Assembly: GCF_000758925.1 (NCBI RefSeq)
Contig: NZ_JRNC01000052.1
Coordinates: forward strand, 1 to 48,874
DNA: 48,874 nt
Reading direction: 5' to 3'
DNA from: Prevotella sp. S7-1-8
GTDB lineage: Bacteria > Bacteroidota > Bacteroidia > Bacteroidales > Bacteroidaceae
Under the pieces are notes generated by a model. That model saw only the letters and a program-made list of their open reading frames with translations, had not been told where the DNA came from and made no database searches. The position numbers and the translations under genes are program-made. Positions 22,886-30,012 of the stretch are shown in pieces. Within the stretch, counting starts at the first letter, position 1, and every line of letters starts with the position of its first letter.

Positions 22886-23371
22886 TTATGCTTGTGCCAC
22901 GTTGTCGCCGCCTGCATACCTTGCCAGCGTTTCGCTTAACATTGCCTGCTTTACGGCTTCCGCCTGCCGCGCGTCGGTCTGCTTGTTGTTAAACAGCCCG
23001 ATAAGGTTGCGCAGGCGTTCGCGGGGTATCTTGTTAAAGTCGCTGTAACCCGTACACCTGCACGCTATGCCTTTTATAACGCTGGCGTTCGATGTCCTGC
23101 CAGTGGAACGCAGCCAGCTGCCTATCGCCGCCATTACACGCTTGCGCAGCTTGTCGGTGTCGTCGCCTTGCTTCTTGCTCAGCTGTGCCGACAGCTTGCC
23201 GCAGATGTCTATAAGGTCGTGCGTGTCGATGTCACGGCTGCTTTCCACGCCGTAGCTGGCGGCGATGGTCTTCTTTTCGTCGTCCGAAATGCCCAGCAGG
23301 GTGCAAAGGGTGTGGTACTTCTTCACAAGCCCCCTGTGTATTTCGTCCATTGTCTTGTTTTCCTTTGTCAT
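22886..23371 (-). CDS. Mu gp16-like protein (DUF1018-type)
   Basis: This is a 161-residue protein from ATG 23369-23371. Late motifs match the gp16/DUF1018 family: K-R-V-M-A-A-I-G-S-W-L-R-S-T-G, then A-S-V-I-K-G-I-A-C-R-C-T-G-Y-S-D-F-N-K-I-P-R-E-R-L-R-N-L-I-G-L. This family is of unknown role in early operons of Mu-like phages. Upstream is the P-loop ATPase, with an 8-bp gap. Confidence 0.78.
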   Translation of the reverse strand: MTKENKTMDEIHRGLVKKYHTLCTLLGISDDEKKTIAASYGVESSRDIDTHDLIDICGKLSAQLSKKQGDDTDKLRKRVMAAIGSWLRSTGRTSNASVIKGIACRCTGYSDFNKIPRERLRNLIGLFNNKQTDARQAEAVKQAMLSETLARYAGGDNVAQA

Positions 23372-23379
23372 AGCTCTAT

Positions 23380-24027
23380 TTATTTCGTTAGGTTTGCCCA
23401 GTATTCGCGTGCGCCCTGCTCCCAAATGATGAAGTCCGCGCCGCCCTCCTGTTTTTCGGGTACTTCGTAACGGGTAGTTACGAATGCCTTGTACCCCTCA
23501 ACTCTTATTTTGATGTCAGCGTCGTACCTGATGTTTTGCGCCGTCGAGCCTTTCGGTTCGCCATTGCGTCCCTGACTGATGTAAACAAACAGCTTGTCAG
23601 GGAACTGACCCCGCAGCCGCAAATGGTCTTCTATCGTGTAGCGTCGCCAGTATTGCACGCTGTCTATTACGATGATGTCGGGGCTTCGCTTGCGTTTCAG
23701 GCGCGCTGCCACCTCCTTCGCGCCCTCCTTGTCCAGCAGTATGATGCGCGTGCCAGCTTCGGCCATTCCGACGCGCTGCCACGCTTTTTGCAGCGATAGT
23801 GACAAGCCTTGCTCAATGCTGTCGTAGGCCACGCGCCCGAACTTCGTAAGGTACTTGCACAATTCAAGTACGAAAGTCGTTTTACCGCAGCCGCTACCGC
23901 CGTAGACAAGCCACGTGCCGCGAAGTTCGGGGCGGCCGAAGCTGTGCAGCCACCTGCCCTCGAAGTCGGCGACCTCAAACTTCGCCTGCAATACGTTTTT
24001 ATTGCTTATCGCCCGTGCCATAGTCAT
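23380..24027 (-). CDS. Early P-loop ATPase (RecA/AAA-like)
   Basis: This is a 215-residue protein from ATG 24025-24027. Walker A is G-G-S-G-C-G-K-T (about 43-50); Walker B is D-I-I-V-I-D-S at about 120-125, followed by sensor-like V-Y-I-S-Q-G-R. The compact size, with nothing beyond the core, resembles RecA-type ATPases in Bacteroidales phages. It is separate from the MuB-like ATPase and may assist DNA handling. Its start overlaps the upstream small gene by 4 bp. Confidence 0.72.
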   Translation of the reverse strand: MTMARAISNKNVLQAKFEVADFEGRWLHSFGRPELRGTWLVYGGSGCGKTTFVLELCKYLTKFGRVAYDSIEQGLSLSLQKAWQRVGMAEAGTRIILLDKEGAKEVAARLKRKRSPDIIVIDSVQYWRRYTIEDHLRLRGQFPDKLFVYISQGRNGEPKGSTAQNIRYDADIKIRVEGYKAFVTTRYEVPEKQEGGADFIIWEQGAREYWANLTK

Positions 24028-24278
24028 AATCGTTTTATATCCACCTTGACGCGGCTGTTCAGATGCTGAACGCACCAGCTTAAAAAGTACAGTCCGTCGG
24101 GGTTTTCGTTAGGGTTTATGTCGGCCACCACACACAGCAGCCCTTTTGTCTTTGCACGGCGCACCGTCAGCGTGCAGGGTGCGTCGCGGTGCAGCCATTC
24201 GTCCATGATGAAGCGGCAGTCCGACGCTTTCATTCCCAGTGTGATGCGCTGCGCTGCGTCGTAACTTACGCTGTTCAT
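24024..24278 (-). CDS. Small early phage protein (84 aa), unknown
   Basis: This 84-residue beta-rich protein has A-A-Q-R-I-T-L-G-M-K-A-S-D-C-R-F-I-M-D-E-W-L-H-R-D, L-L-C-V-V-A-D-I-N-P-N-E-N-P-D-G and a C-terminal Y-F-L-S-W-C-V-Q-H-L. It overlaps both neighbours by 4 bp and is therefore coupled to MuB and the ATPase. I recognise no family; its fixed place suggests it works with them. Confidence 0.6.
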   Translation of the reverse strand: MNSVSYDAAQRITLGMKASDCRFIMDEWLHRDAPCTLTVRRAKTKGLLCVVADINPNENPDGLYFLSWCVQHLNSRVKVDIKRL

Positions 24279-25120
24279 GACCTGCCTCCTTTCGTCAGTT
24301 TCCAGACGGCACGCTTCACACGGCGCAGGTCGTTTTCACTGTCCCTTATCACGGCGGCGATGTCTGCCTTGTCATTCACACCGTTTGCCACGCACACGGC
24401 GGCGATGTCTTCGTCGTTCACTACTTCCAGCTGTACGAACTTCCTGCCTATGCGGCTGTATATTTCCTGATAGCCTTTGCGGTTGAAGCGCACGCCCCGT
24501 TCTATTCGCTTTTTCAGGAAGTCGGTAGCGCAGAGCGCAAGCCCGCAGTGTCCCTCTAATTGGTTATACAGTGAGATAAAGAAGTACAGCACTTGGTCGC
24601 CCAGCTTGTCGGCTTCGTCCAGAATGATAAGCGGCGTTTCTACGCTTTGCAGTTCCTCTACGATTGTGTCCATTTGGTCGGACACGCTGCCTGCCATGTC
24701 CTTGCCCAGCGCACGCAGCAGCTTTTGTATGAATGTCTTTCTGTTCCAATACTCCGAGCAGCACAGATGATAGGTGCGGGGGTGGTCGGCGGTGTACCGC
24801 TTTATGGCTTCCGTCTTTCCGCAGCCTGCGAAGCCTGTTACGGCCATTGCGAGGCTTTCGGCTTTCGCGTTGTCCAGTATAAAGGTCATTTTCTCATAAC
24901 CGCGGGTCGCCACCACCTGCCACGCCGCACCGTCGTGTCCTGTCTGTGCGGCGATGCTGCGCCACATATCGTCGCTAAGGGTTTCCCAGTCGTTGTTAAG
25001 CACCTTGCTAAGTGTGGCAGAGCTTATGCCCATACTCTTTGCGGCCTTGTTCTGGCTGCCTTTCTGTGCGCAGAAACTTTTAAGGCGTTCTGCTATCAAT
25101 GCCTTTTCTTCTTGCTTCAT
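24275..25120 (-). CDS. MuB-like target DNA activator ATPase
   Basis: This 281-residue protein has an N-terminal helix-turn-helix (about 23-44, N-K-A-A-K-S-M-G-I-S-S-A-T-L) and an AAA+ core with Walker A G-F-A-G-C-G-K-T (96-103) and Walker B L-I-I-L-D-E-A-D (about 164-171). MuB selects and activates target DNA for the transposase. It sits directly downstream of MuA. The C-terminal domain (about 220-281) is helical and would bind DNA and transposase. Confidence 0.9.
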   Translation of the reverse strand: MKQEEKALIAERLKSFCAQKGSQNKAAKSMGISSATLSKVLNNDWETLSDDMWRSIAAQTGHDGAAWQVVATRGYEKMTFILDNAKAESLAMAVTGFAGCGKTEAIKRYTADHPRTYHLCCSEYWNRKTFIQKLLRALGKDMAGSVSDQMDTIVEELQSVETPLIILDEADKLGDQVLYFFISLYNQLEGHCGLALCATDFLKKRIERGVRFNRKGYQEIYSRIGRKFVQLEVVNDEDIAAVCVANGVNDKADIAAVIRDSENDLRRVKRAVWKLTKGGRS

Positions 25121-25134
25121 AATTGCCGTTTATT

Positions 25135-27120
25135 TTAGAAAATTGAATAATCGTCTTTTTCCACCGTGGCTGCCTGTGCTGCTGGTCGGGTGGCTTCGCT
25201 GATGCCGAGGCGTTTTTGTTCGCGCGGTAACTTGTGCTGTCCTCTGCTGTCTACAAGGCAGAACCGTGTAAGCACGTTGCCCAGCTGCGGGTTGTCCTGT
25301 ATCAGTTGCTCCACGCGCTTGCTGCTGTCTGCCAGCTGGTCGGTAACATACTGCTCCAGTCGGTCGTTATAGTCGAACACCTTTTGCAGCTGCTCTGCGT
25401 CGCCCTCTCTGCGGTCGGCAAGTGCCATAGGCTGCACATACTTTTCTTGAAGCATATAGCGCAGCGTGCCGCTTTCGTTCACTGCCAGCACTTCGCCCAT
25501 GTCGTCGGGGTCGAACAGCACCGTCCACTTTTCGCCTGCGTGTTCCCTGAAACTGATGTCGAACGTATCGTATTCGTGTTTTACGCCTAACAGGGTCGGG
25601 CGAAGACCACCGCCGCATATCGCATTCGTGTTGCCAGTGGTGCTGCCGTAGTAGAGCAGGTAGTTTTCTTTCGACAGGGGAAGCGTGCGTTCAGCGGGCA
25701 GCTTCTCTATGTAGCCCATAAATTCTGTGCGCTTACGCTGGCGTTCCGTGGCTATCATTGCGCCTATTTGCTCTTTTACGCCCTCAAAGTCGGGGAAGCT
25801 GTGGCGTACCAAGTTCAGCGCTTCGCTATTAGGCTGTTTCTTTGGGTCGGTAGTGATGCCGTAACCCGACCAGTTGTTGCACCGCTGGCAATACTCCCTG
25901 TTCAGGTAGTTAAAGTATGCCTCCACGGGCTTTGCCTTTGCGTTCTTTACGCGGGCAGGGGTCAGTTTGTCGCCCATTATCTTGTACAGCGGTGTCATTG
26001 CCTTAATGGCGTAGTGGTCGCACTGTACTTGATTGGAGCGAAGCATTTGCCCTGTCAGTTCCTTGCTGTGCTGTGCGGCATTACGCAGGGCGGCGGCTAT
26101 CAGTTCGGGCGTTTCGTGCGTCCCTATGGCGTAGCCTATCGGGTAGTTGCAGCAGGGGTCGAGCACCACTTCCACGGCAAGCCTGTTGCTGTACGATGTT
26201 ATGTGTCTGCCCTGTGCGTCCGTCTTCACGGTCTGGTATAGCAGTTCCACGTCCCAGCCGTCCAAGCTCCACATAAGGAAAGCGGCCGACGGTCGGCTGC
26301 GCTTTACCTGCATTGCCCGTTCGTTGCGGAAATTCGTAGCGCCGCGCCTGCCCGCCGCAGTTACGAGGTCGCGCTTCTTCAGCCATTCCCCAGCGGTGCG
26401 GGGGGTAATGGGTTTCCAGCCCATTTGCTTTGCCACCTTGTTGTAGTAGTCTGCCACTTTTACGCTGTCGAGGTTGTTCTTGTTGGCCATGATGTAAATC
26501 ATTACGGCCTCCTTTTCCTCTGTGTCTATCTTGGCGGCGTGCTTCTGCTGCCACATTCCAGAGATAAAGCAGCTGTAACCCTCTTTCTGGTACTCTTTCC
26601 ACTTTACCTGCAACCTGCGGGCGTTCTGTGGCAGGCTGTTGGGCCACCTGTCCCCGATGCGGGGCAGTGCCGCTGCCGCCTTGCTCCAAAATTCGCCCAG
26701 CTTTATCTTCGGCTTGCTCTGCCTTATGCGGTGCGAGTTCGCCCGCTCTATGCACAGACAAAAGGCGCGCATTACCGCCGCGTTGTTCGCATATTCCTGC
26801 TGCTTGTCTGTGGGCAGGTGGCGGCCGTCGTCCAGAACGTAGTCGCTGTAAAAGGCTATGGCCTTGCCGTCTTCCTCTATCGCTTCCACAAAGGGCTTGC
26901 TTTCCGCCTGTTCCTGTTCGTCGGGATAGCGTTTGTAAACCTCCGTGCGGTATTTCACGGGCAGGCTGTCCACGGCAAAAAGCGCAGGCGTACCGTTGCA
27001 GCCACGGCGCACGCATTCCACATTTTTGCGGCGTGCCATTGATTTTAGGCACTCAACCGACATAATGCCCATCGTCAGCTCCGTGTAGCTTATACATAGT
27101 CTATTGCCGTAATACTCCAT
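25135..27120 (-). CDS. MuA-type DDE transposase
   Basis: This is a 661-residue protein from ATG 27118-27120. The N-terminal region has an HTH-like binding domain (C-L-K-S-M-A-R-R-K-N-V-E-C-V-R-R). The catalytic RNase-H core shows M-W-S-L-D-G-W-D-V (first Asp), Q-C-D-H-Y-A-I-K-A (second Asp) and K-P-V-E-A-Y-F-N-Y-L-N-R (Glu), i.e. a DDE triad. The C-terminal tail is coiled and basic, as needed to bind MuB. It catalyses strand transfer at both phage ends. The upstream gap has a + strand promoter-like box. Confidence 0.93.
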   Translation of the reverse strand: MEYYGNRLCISYTELTMGIMSVECLKSMARRKNVECVRRGCNGTPALFAVDSLPVKYRTEVYKRYPDEQEQAESKPFVEAIEEDGKAIAFYSDYVLDDGRHLPTDKQQEYANNAAVMRAFCLCIERANSHRIRQSKPKIKLGEFWSKAAAALPRIGDRWPNSLPQNARRLQVKWKEYQKEGYSCFISGMWQQKHAAKIDTEEKEAVMIYIMANKNNLDSVKVADYYNKVAKQMGWKPITPRTAGEWLKKRDLVTAAGRRGATNFRNERAMQVKRSRPSAAFLMWSLDGWDVELLYQTVKTDAQGRHITSYSNRLAVEVVLDPCCNYPIGYAIGTHETPELIAAALRNAAQHSKELTGQMLRSNQVQCDHYAIKAMTPLYKIMGDKLTPARVKNAKAKPVEAYFNYLNREYCQRCNNWSGYGITTDPKKQPNSEALNLVRHSFPDFEGVKEQIGAMIATERQRKRTEFMGYIEKLPAERTLPLSKENYLLYYGSTTGNTNAICGGGLRPTLLGVKHEYDTFDISFREHAGEKWTVLFDPDDMGEVLAVNESGTLRYMLQEKYVQPMALADRREGDAEQLQKVFDYNDRLEQYVTDQLADSSKRVEQLIQDNPQLGNVLTRFCLVDSRGQHKLPREQKRLGISEATRPAAQAATVEKDDYSIF

Positions 27121-27129
27121 ATTTTTTAT

Positions 27130-27137
27130 TATCTTTG
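27130..27137 (+). promoter_or_regulatory. Possible antisense promoter -7 box
   Basis: TATCTTTG is a perfect -7 box 25 bp before the + strand ORF at 27163. A TTG lies upstream but with 23-nt spacing (27104-27106), longer than usual, so support is partial. Confidence 0.4.
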
Positions 27138-27162
27138 TAACCGTGTTATAAATTTCATTTTT

Positions 27163-27450
27163 ATGGATATAAAAGATTTGTGCGAATACGGCGAAACGTC
27201 GCTCGCCGTTAATGTTCCAAAGGCAAACAAACTGAAAAGCACTTTGGTTTGCCCAGTTCACAAACGTAAGGTACTATTCAAGCACGACTACACGCAGGCG
27301 GGAACGAATGCCTATATAACGCGCTACTGCTGCAAAGAACACGCGCAGAGAGTGGCGCAGGCGTTTACAGATGCCGAGCTGTTCGACAACGTATATGTCG
27401 AAACAGAAGAGCATACCGCGCCCCCATTCGTCCGTCCCTGTGGTGATTAG
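27163..27450 (+). CDS. Small Cys-rich protein, antisense within early operon
   Basis: This 95-residue + strand protein has a coherent sequence: L-V-C-P-V-H-K-R-K-V-L-F and Y-I-T-R-Y-C-C-K-E-H-A-Q-R, a Cys/His arrangement suggesting a small zinc site. It has a TATCTTTG promoter box just upstream and overlaps the end of the - strand gene at 27274. Antisense transcription over the MuA leader would suit control of lysogeny. Function is unknown. Confidence 0.5.
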   Translation: MDIKDLCEYGETSLAVNVPKANKLKSTLVCPVHKRKVLFKHDYTQAGTNAYITRYCCKEHAQRVAQAFTDAELFDNVYVETEEHTAPPFVRPCGD

Positions 27451-27615
27451 GAAGCCGCCGTCGGTCAGGCCGTTGCACATCGTTCGTCTGAATGTGTCCC
27501 TGTCTGCTTCGGTAAATGCGCCGCTGGTTTTATACGCTACGCCGATAAGGCGTTTATATAGTTTTTCAGTCCTTATATGAGAGTTCCCATATATCTTTCC
27601 ATTCTTACTTTTCAT
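27274..27615 (-). CDS. Small early phage protein (113 aa), unknown
   Basis: This 113-residue - strand ORF is in line with the early operon. The first 75 residues look natural (T-E-K-L-Y-K-R-L-I-G-V-A-Y-K-T-S, D-E-W-G-R-G-M). The last 40 are antisense to the + strand gene and may be less constrained. It starts 5 bp after the gene at 27621. Confidence is reduced by the overlap. Confidence 0.45.
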   Translation of the reverse strand: MKSKNGKIYGNSHIRTEKLYKRLIGVAYKTSGAFTEADRDTFRRTMCNGLTDGGFLITTGTDEWGRGMLFCFDIYVVEQLGICKRLRHSLRVFFAAVARYIGIRSRLRVVVLE

Positions 27616-27620
27616 ATTTC

Positions 27621-27974
27621 CTACGCACGTGAATTTTTATTGTTATCTGTCTGCTCAAGTAGAGGGCAAACGTAACGCTCGCAAGTATTTAGAAGAGTTT
27701 CTGTCTGATATAACAGGCAGTCTACAAGTCGTGTGTCATACTTTCTGTGTGGCATGGGCTTATTCGTCTTTAGCACCTGAACCAAACTACCTACTGCCCT
27801 CATATCCCGACGGAGAGACGATGCTATTGCCTTTCTCCTTTCAGTATTCTTTTCTTGAACAGGCTTACCTGCGCATAGACTTGTTGCAATCGTTATTTCG
27901 CAATTTAGCTTATAAGCGAGGGATTGACGTTGTTTTTGAATACCACCTCGACGATTAAATTTTCTCTTTTCCAT
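27621..27974 (-). CDS. Small basic early phage protein, unknown
   Basis: This 117-residue basic protein starts at 27974, 6 bp after the preceding early gene. It has a Lys/Arg/Gln-rich N-terminus, then R-K-A-I-A-S-S-L-R-R-D-M-R-A-V-G-S-L-V and a Cys-containing C-terminal helix. The ORF on the opposite strand (27629-27958) is judged to be its shadow because operon spacing favours this one. Confidence 0.5.
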   Translation of the reverse strand: MEKRKFNRRGGIQKQRQSLAYKLNCEITIATSLCAGKPVQEKNTERRKAIASSLRRDMRAVGSLVQVLKTNKPMPHRKYDTRLVDCLLYQTETLLNTCERYVCPLLEQTDNNKNSRA

Positions 27975-27980
27975 AGTTTG

Positions 27981-28355
27981 TTAGCTTAATTGGTTGGCAA
28001 ACGTTTGTAACTCTGTCAGCTGCGTAATCGTGCAGCCCTCAATGGTGCGGCGCACTGTTCCGTTCTTGTCGAACACCTGCGCCGTGCCTGTCTTTGTGTC
28101 GGCCTCTATCATTGCGCCGTTGCCAAAATACTGACGCATACAGCCCTCGTGGTCGTGTATGGTTTCCTCCGCTGGCGAAAGGCAAAGCAGTATGCCGCCC
28201 TTTGCCATTGCCAGTTTTCTGATGCTACGGCTCATGTCCGTGTCGTTCCAGAATGTCAATGCACGCCAAAGTGCCATATTGCTGCACTTAAACGCAGCCT
28301 TGATTTCCTTGCGCGCCTGTCTGGTTACTTCAATTTGTCTTCTTACTGTTTCCAT
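27981..28355 (-). CDS. First early-operon protein, unknown
   Basis: This is a 124-residue protein from ATG 28353-28355; an upstream in-frame TTG at 28397 is less likely. It opens with M-E-T-V-R-R-Q-I-E-V-T-R-Q-A-R-K, a basic helix that could bind DNA, and carries N-M-A-L-W-R-A-L-T-F-W-N-D-T-D-M-S-R-S. It is the first gene after the early promoter, the place of Ner or similar early regulators in Mu, although no clear HTH is seen. Confidence 0.55.
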   Translation of the reverse strand: METVRRQIEVTRQARKEIKAAFKCSNMALWRALTFWNDTDMSRSIRKLAMAKGGILLCLSPAEETIHDHEGCMRQYFGNGAMIEADTKTGTAQVFDKNGTVRRTIEGCTITQLTELQTFANQLS

Positions 28356-28404
28356 AATTCGCTGTTTTATTTGGTTTAACTTCCGCTTTCTGCGCAATTT
28401 TTAG

Positions 28405-28412
28405 TATATTTG
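28405..28412 (+). promoter_or_regulatory. Rightward promoter -7 box (repressor)
   Basis: TATATTTG lies 83 bp upstream of the repressor start and would initiate near 28418. The -33 element is weak. It faces the early promoter across a palindrome. Confidence 0.5.
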
Positions 28413-28418
28413 TGCGCT

Positions 28419-28434
28419 GTGTTATACTAAACAC
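28419..28434. promoter_or_regulatory. Candidate operator between facing promoters
   Basis: GTGTT-ATACTA-AACAC is an inverted repeat covering the predicted start sites of both the repressor and the early promoter. It shares the GTGTT/AACAC half-sites of the palindromes at 17189 and 22401, so a phage regulator could bind all of them. Confidence 0.5.
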
Positions 28435-28438
28435 GGTG

Positions 28439-28469
28439 CAAATATAGGGATAATTTTCAACCCGCACAA
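28439..28469 (-). promoter_or_regulatory. Early promoter (Pe)
   Basis: On the - strand TTG (plus 28467-28469) is followed after 20 nt by TATATTTG (28439-28446), a good Bacteroidetes promoter pointing into the early operon. Two direct repeats with the core TTCAACYC (28456-28463 and 28487-28494) overlap or flank its upstream part and may bind the repressor. Confidence 0.6.
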
Positions 28470-28494
28470 GAAATACGGTGATAAATTTCAACTC

Positions 28495-29133
28495 ATGCAA
28501 AATATATTATCAAGAATACAGGCGTTTGTTGCACAAGAAAGTATAACTATCGGTGCGTTAGAAAGGAAGATAGGTGCAAGTAAAGGCGTTTTATCACGCG
28601 CTATAAAGAATGATACGGACATACAAGCAAAATGGCTTAGCATTATAGTTGAAAATTATCCCCTATTGTCAGGCACATGGCTTTTAACAGGCAAAGGAAG
28701 CATGTATAAAGAGGATAGTTTGATACCGACAAATAGCAGTGATGGTATTCCGTTGATACCGACGGAAGCAATGGCAGGCTTGTTTGCAGGCAGCCAAACA
28801 GTAATGCTGTCCGAATGCGAGCGATTTATTGTGCCATCTTTCCGTAATGCCGACTTTCTCATTACTGTGCGGGGCGACTCTATGCAGCCGCATTATTTTT
28901 CGGGCGATTTGGTGGCGTGCAAGATGTTGTCGCTTACTGATATTTTCTTTCAGTGGGGTAAGGTCTACGTTATTGACACAGAGCAAGGCGCATTGATTAA
29001 GAAAATAGAGCAGGGCAGCACGCCCGAAAGCATATTATTAGTGTCTGCCAATCCAGCCTACAAACCCTTTGAAATTTCACGTTCGTCCATCTACCATATT
29101 GCCATAGTTCAGGGAGTTATAAGGGAAGAGTAG
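28495..29133 (+). CDS. Phage repressor, S24/LexA-type with HTH
   Basis: This 212-residue protein has an N-terminal HTH (about 16-45, I-G-A-L-E-R-K-I-G-A-S-K-G-V-L-S-R-A), a linker with an Ala94-Gly95 bond (E-A-M-A-G-L-F) and a peptidase S24 domain with Ser129 in G-D-S-M-Q-P-H and Lys169/170 in A-L-I-K-K-I-E. The Ala-Gly to Ser distance (35 residues) equals that of LexA. RecA-stimulated self-cleavage, and so SOS induction, is expected. It faces the early operon. Confidence 0.88.
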   Translation: MQNILSRIQAFVAQESITIGALERKIGASKGVLSRAIKNDTDIQAKWLSIIVENYPLLSGTWLLTGKGSMYKEDSLIPTNSSDGIPLIPTEAMAGLFAGSQTVMLSECERFIVPSFRNADFLITVRGDSMQPHYFSGDLVACKMLSLTDIFFQWGKVYVIDTEQGALIKKIEQGSTPESILLVSANPAYKPFEISRSSIYHIAIVQGVIREE

Positions 29134-29340
29134 TACCCTTATATAATAGGTACACAAAAAATTCTGCACGCTAAAAATCTATCAAACGTCCATTAGATAC
29201 CCACAAACCATCTGAATATAAGCCACTTACGAACAAATACCCATATTTCAGAAAATAGGAATTAAAGGGGTGTTTTCTCGCAAAAAATGGGGGTTCTCGT
29301 GCTTCAAAAAGGAATTAAAGGGGGTTATTCTACTGCTTTT

Positions 29341-29376
29341 TGACCATCCAAATGACCACCCAACAGACCACCCAAC
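29341..29376 (+). repeat. Three tandem 12-bp repeats
   Basis: Three adjacent units (TGACCATCCAAA, TGACCACCCAAC, AGACCACCCAAC) run head to tail in the terminal region. Their short period and purine/pyrimidine bias suggest a protein binding cluster or a slippage-prone site. Confidence 0.7.
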
Positions 29377-29959
29377 GTGTAAAATAGCACTTTTTGAACC
29401 TCCGTTTTTTGTCGCCATTCAGGAACTGGCAGGCATATTTTTAGTAGTCCAGACCAGCCAGAACGCCTACCATTTGAATGCCATTAAACAGCCGTTTGAA
29501 CACCCTTTAACTGCCATTTACACGCCCCTGCCGCTTCCTGTCATTTTCGTGACATCGGGCAAATGCCCTCTGCGCCAGTCTTCCAGCTGTCCCGCCACCC
29601 ATTTTTACCCCCTTTTTCGTATTTTTCGCCAGTCTTTCCACGTTCTTTTAACGCCCACACTTCCGCTTTGCCACTTTTTAGCCCACGTCGTCGCCTTTCG
29701 CTCCTTTTCCGCATACTTACCCACCGCCCACCATTTCGCGCCTTGTACGCCCTTATTTTCCCTTTCAACGTTCCTGCGCTTCCGTCTGGACACAAAAAAA
29801 GCGACCGCCGCAGTGCCATTTCAGCACCCAGCAGTCGCCATTATTTCGACTTTCTCCCCTTTTCGATTAAACCTAATTCAACTCCCAGCCGTTCAATCTT
29901 AACCCTGCATTAAACACTTTCCTGAACAGAATTAAACCCAAATTCAACCCGATTCAACC

Positions 29960-29977
29960 TTTTGCACAATCTATTTC
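29960..29977 (+). repeat. Putative transposase end-binding site, inner copy
   Basis: TTTTGCACAATCTATTTC matches 17 of 18 bases with the copy at 30054-30071, in the same orientation 94 bp away. Mu ends carry several such transposase-binding sites near each terminus. Confidence 0.5.
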
Positions 29978-30012
29978 GTTTTGCTTCAACTCCCCTAAAC
30001 GCACCTAACCCT

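Noticed and set aside
27629..27958. 109-residue + strand ORF
   Set aside because: Antisense to the 117-residue gene that fits the early operon spacing; no promoter box seen.
29341..29376. Possible CRISPR array
   Set aside because: Units of 12 bp are adjacent with no spacers and there are no cas genes.
29270..29902. 210-residue + strand ORF and a 92-residue - strand ORF in the right-end region
   Set aside because: Composition follows a strong pyrimidine/purine strand bias and tandem repeats; no domain features or promoter.
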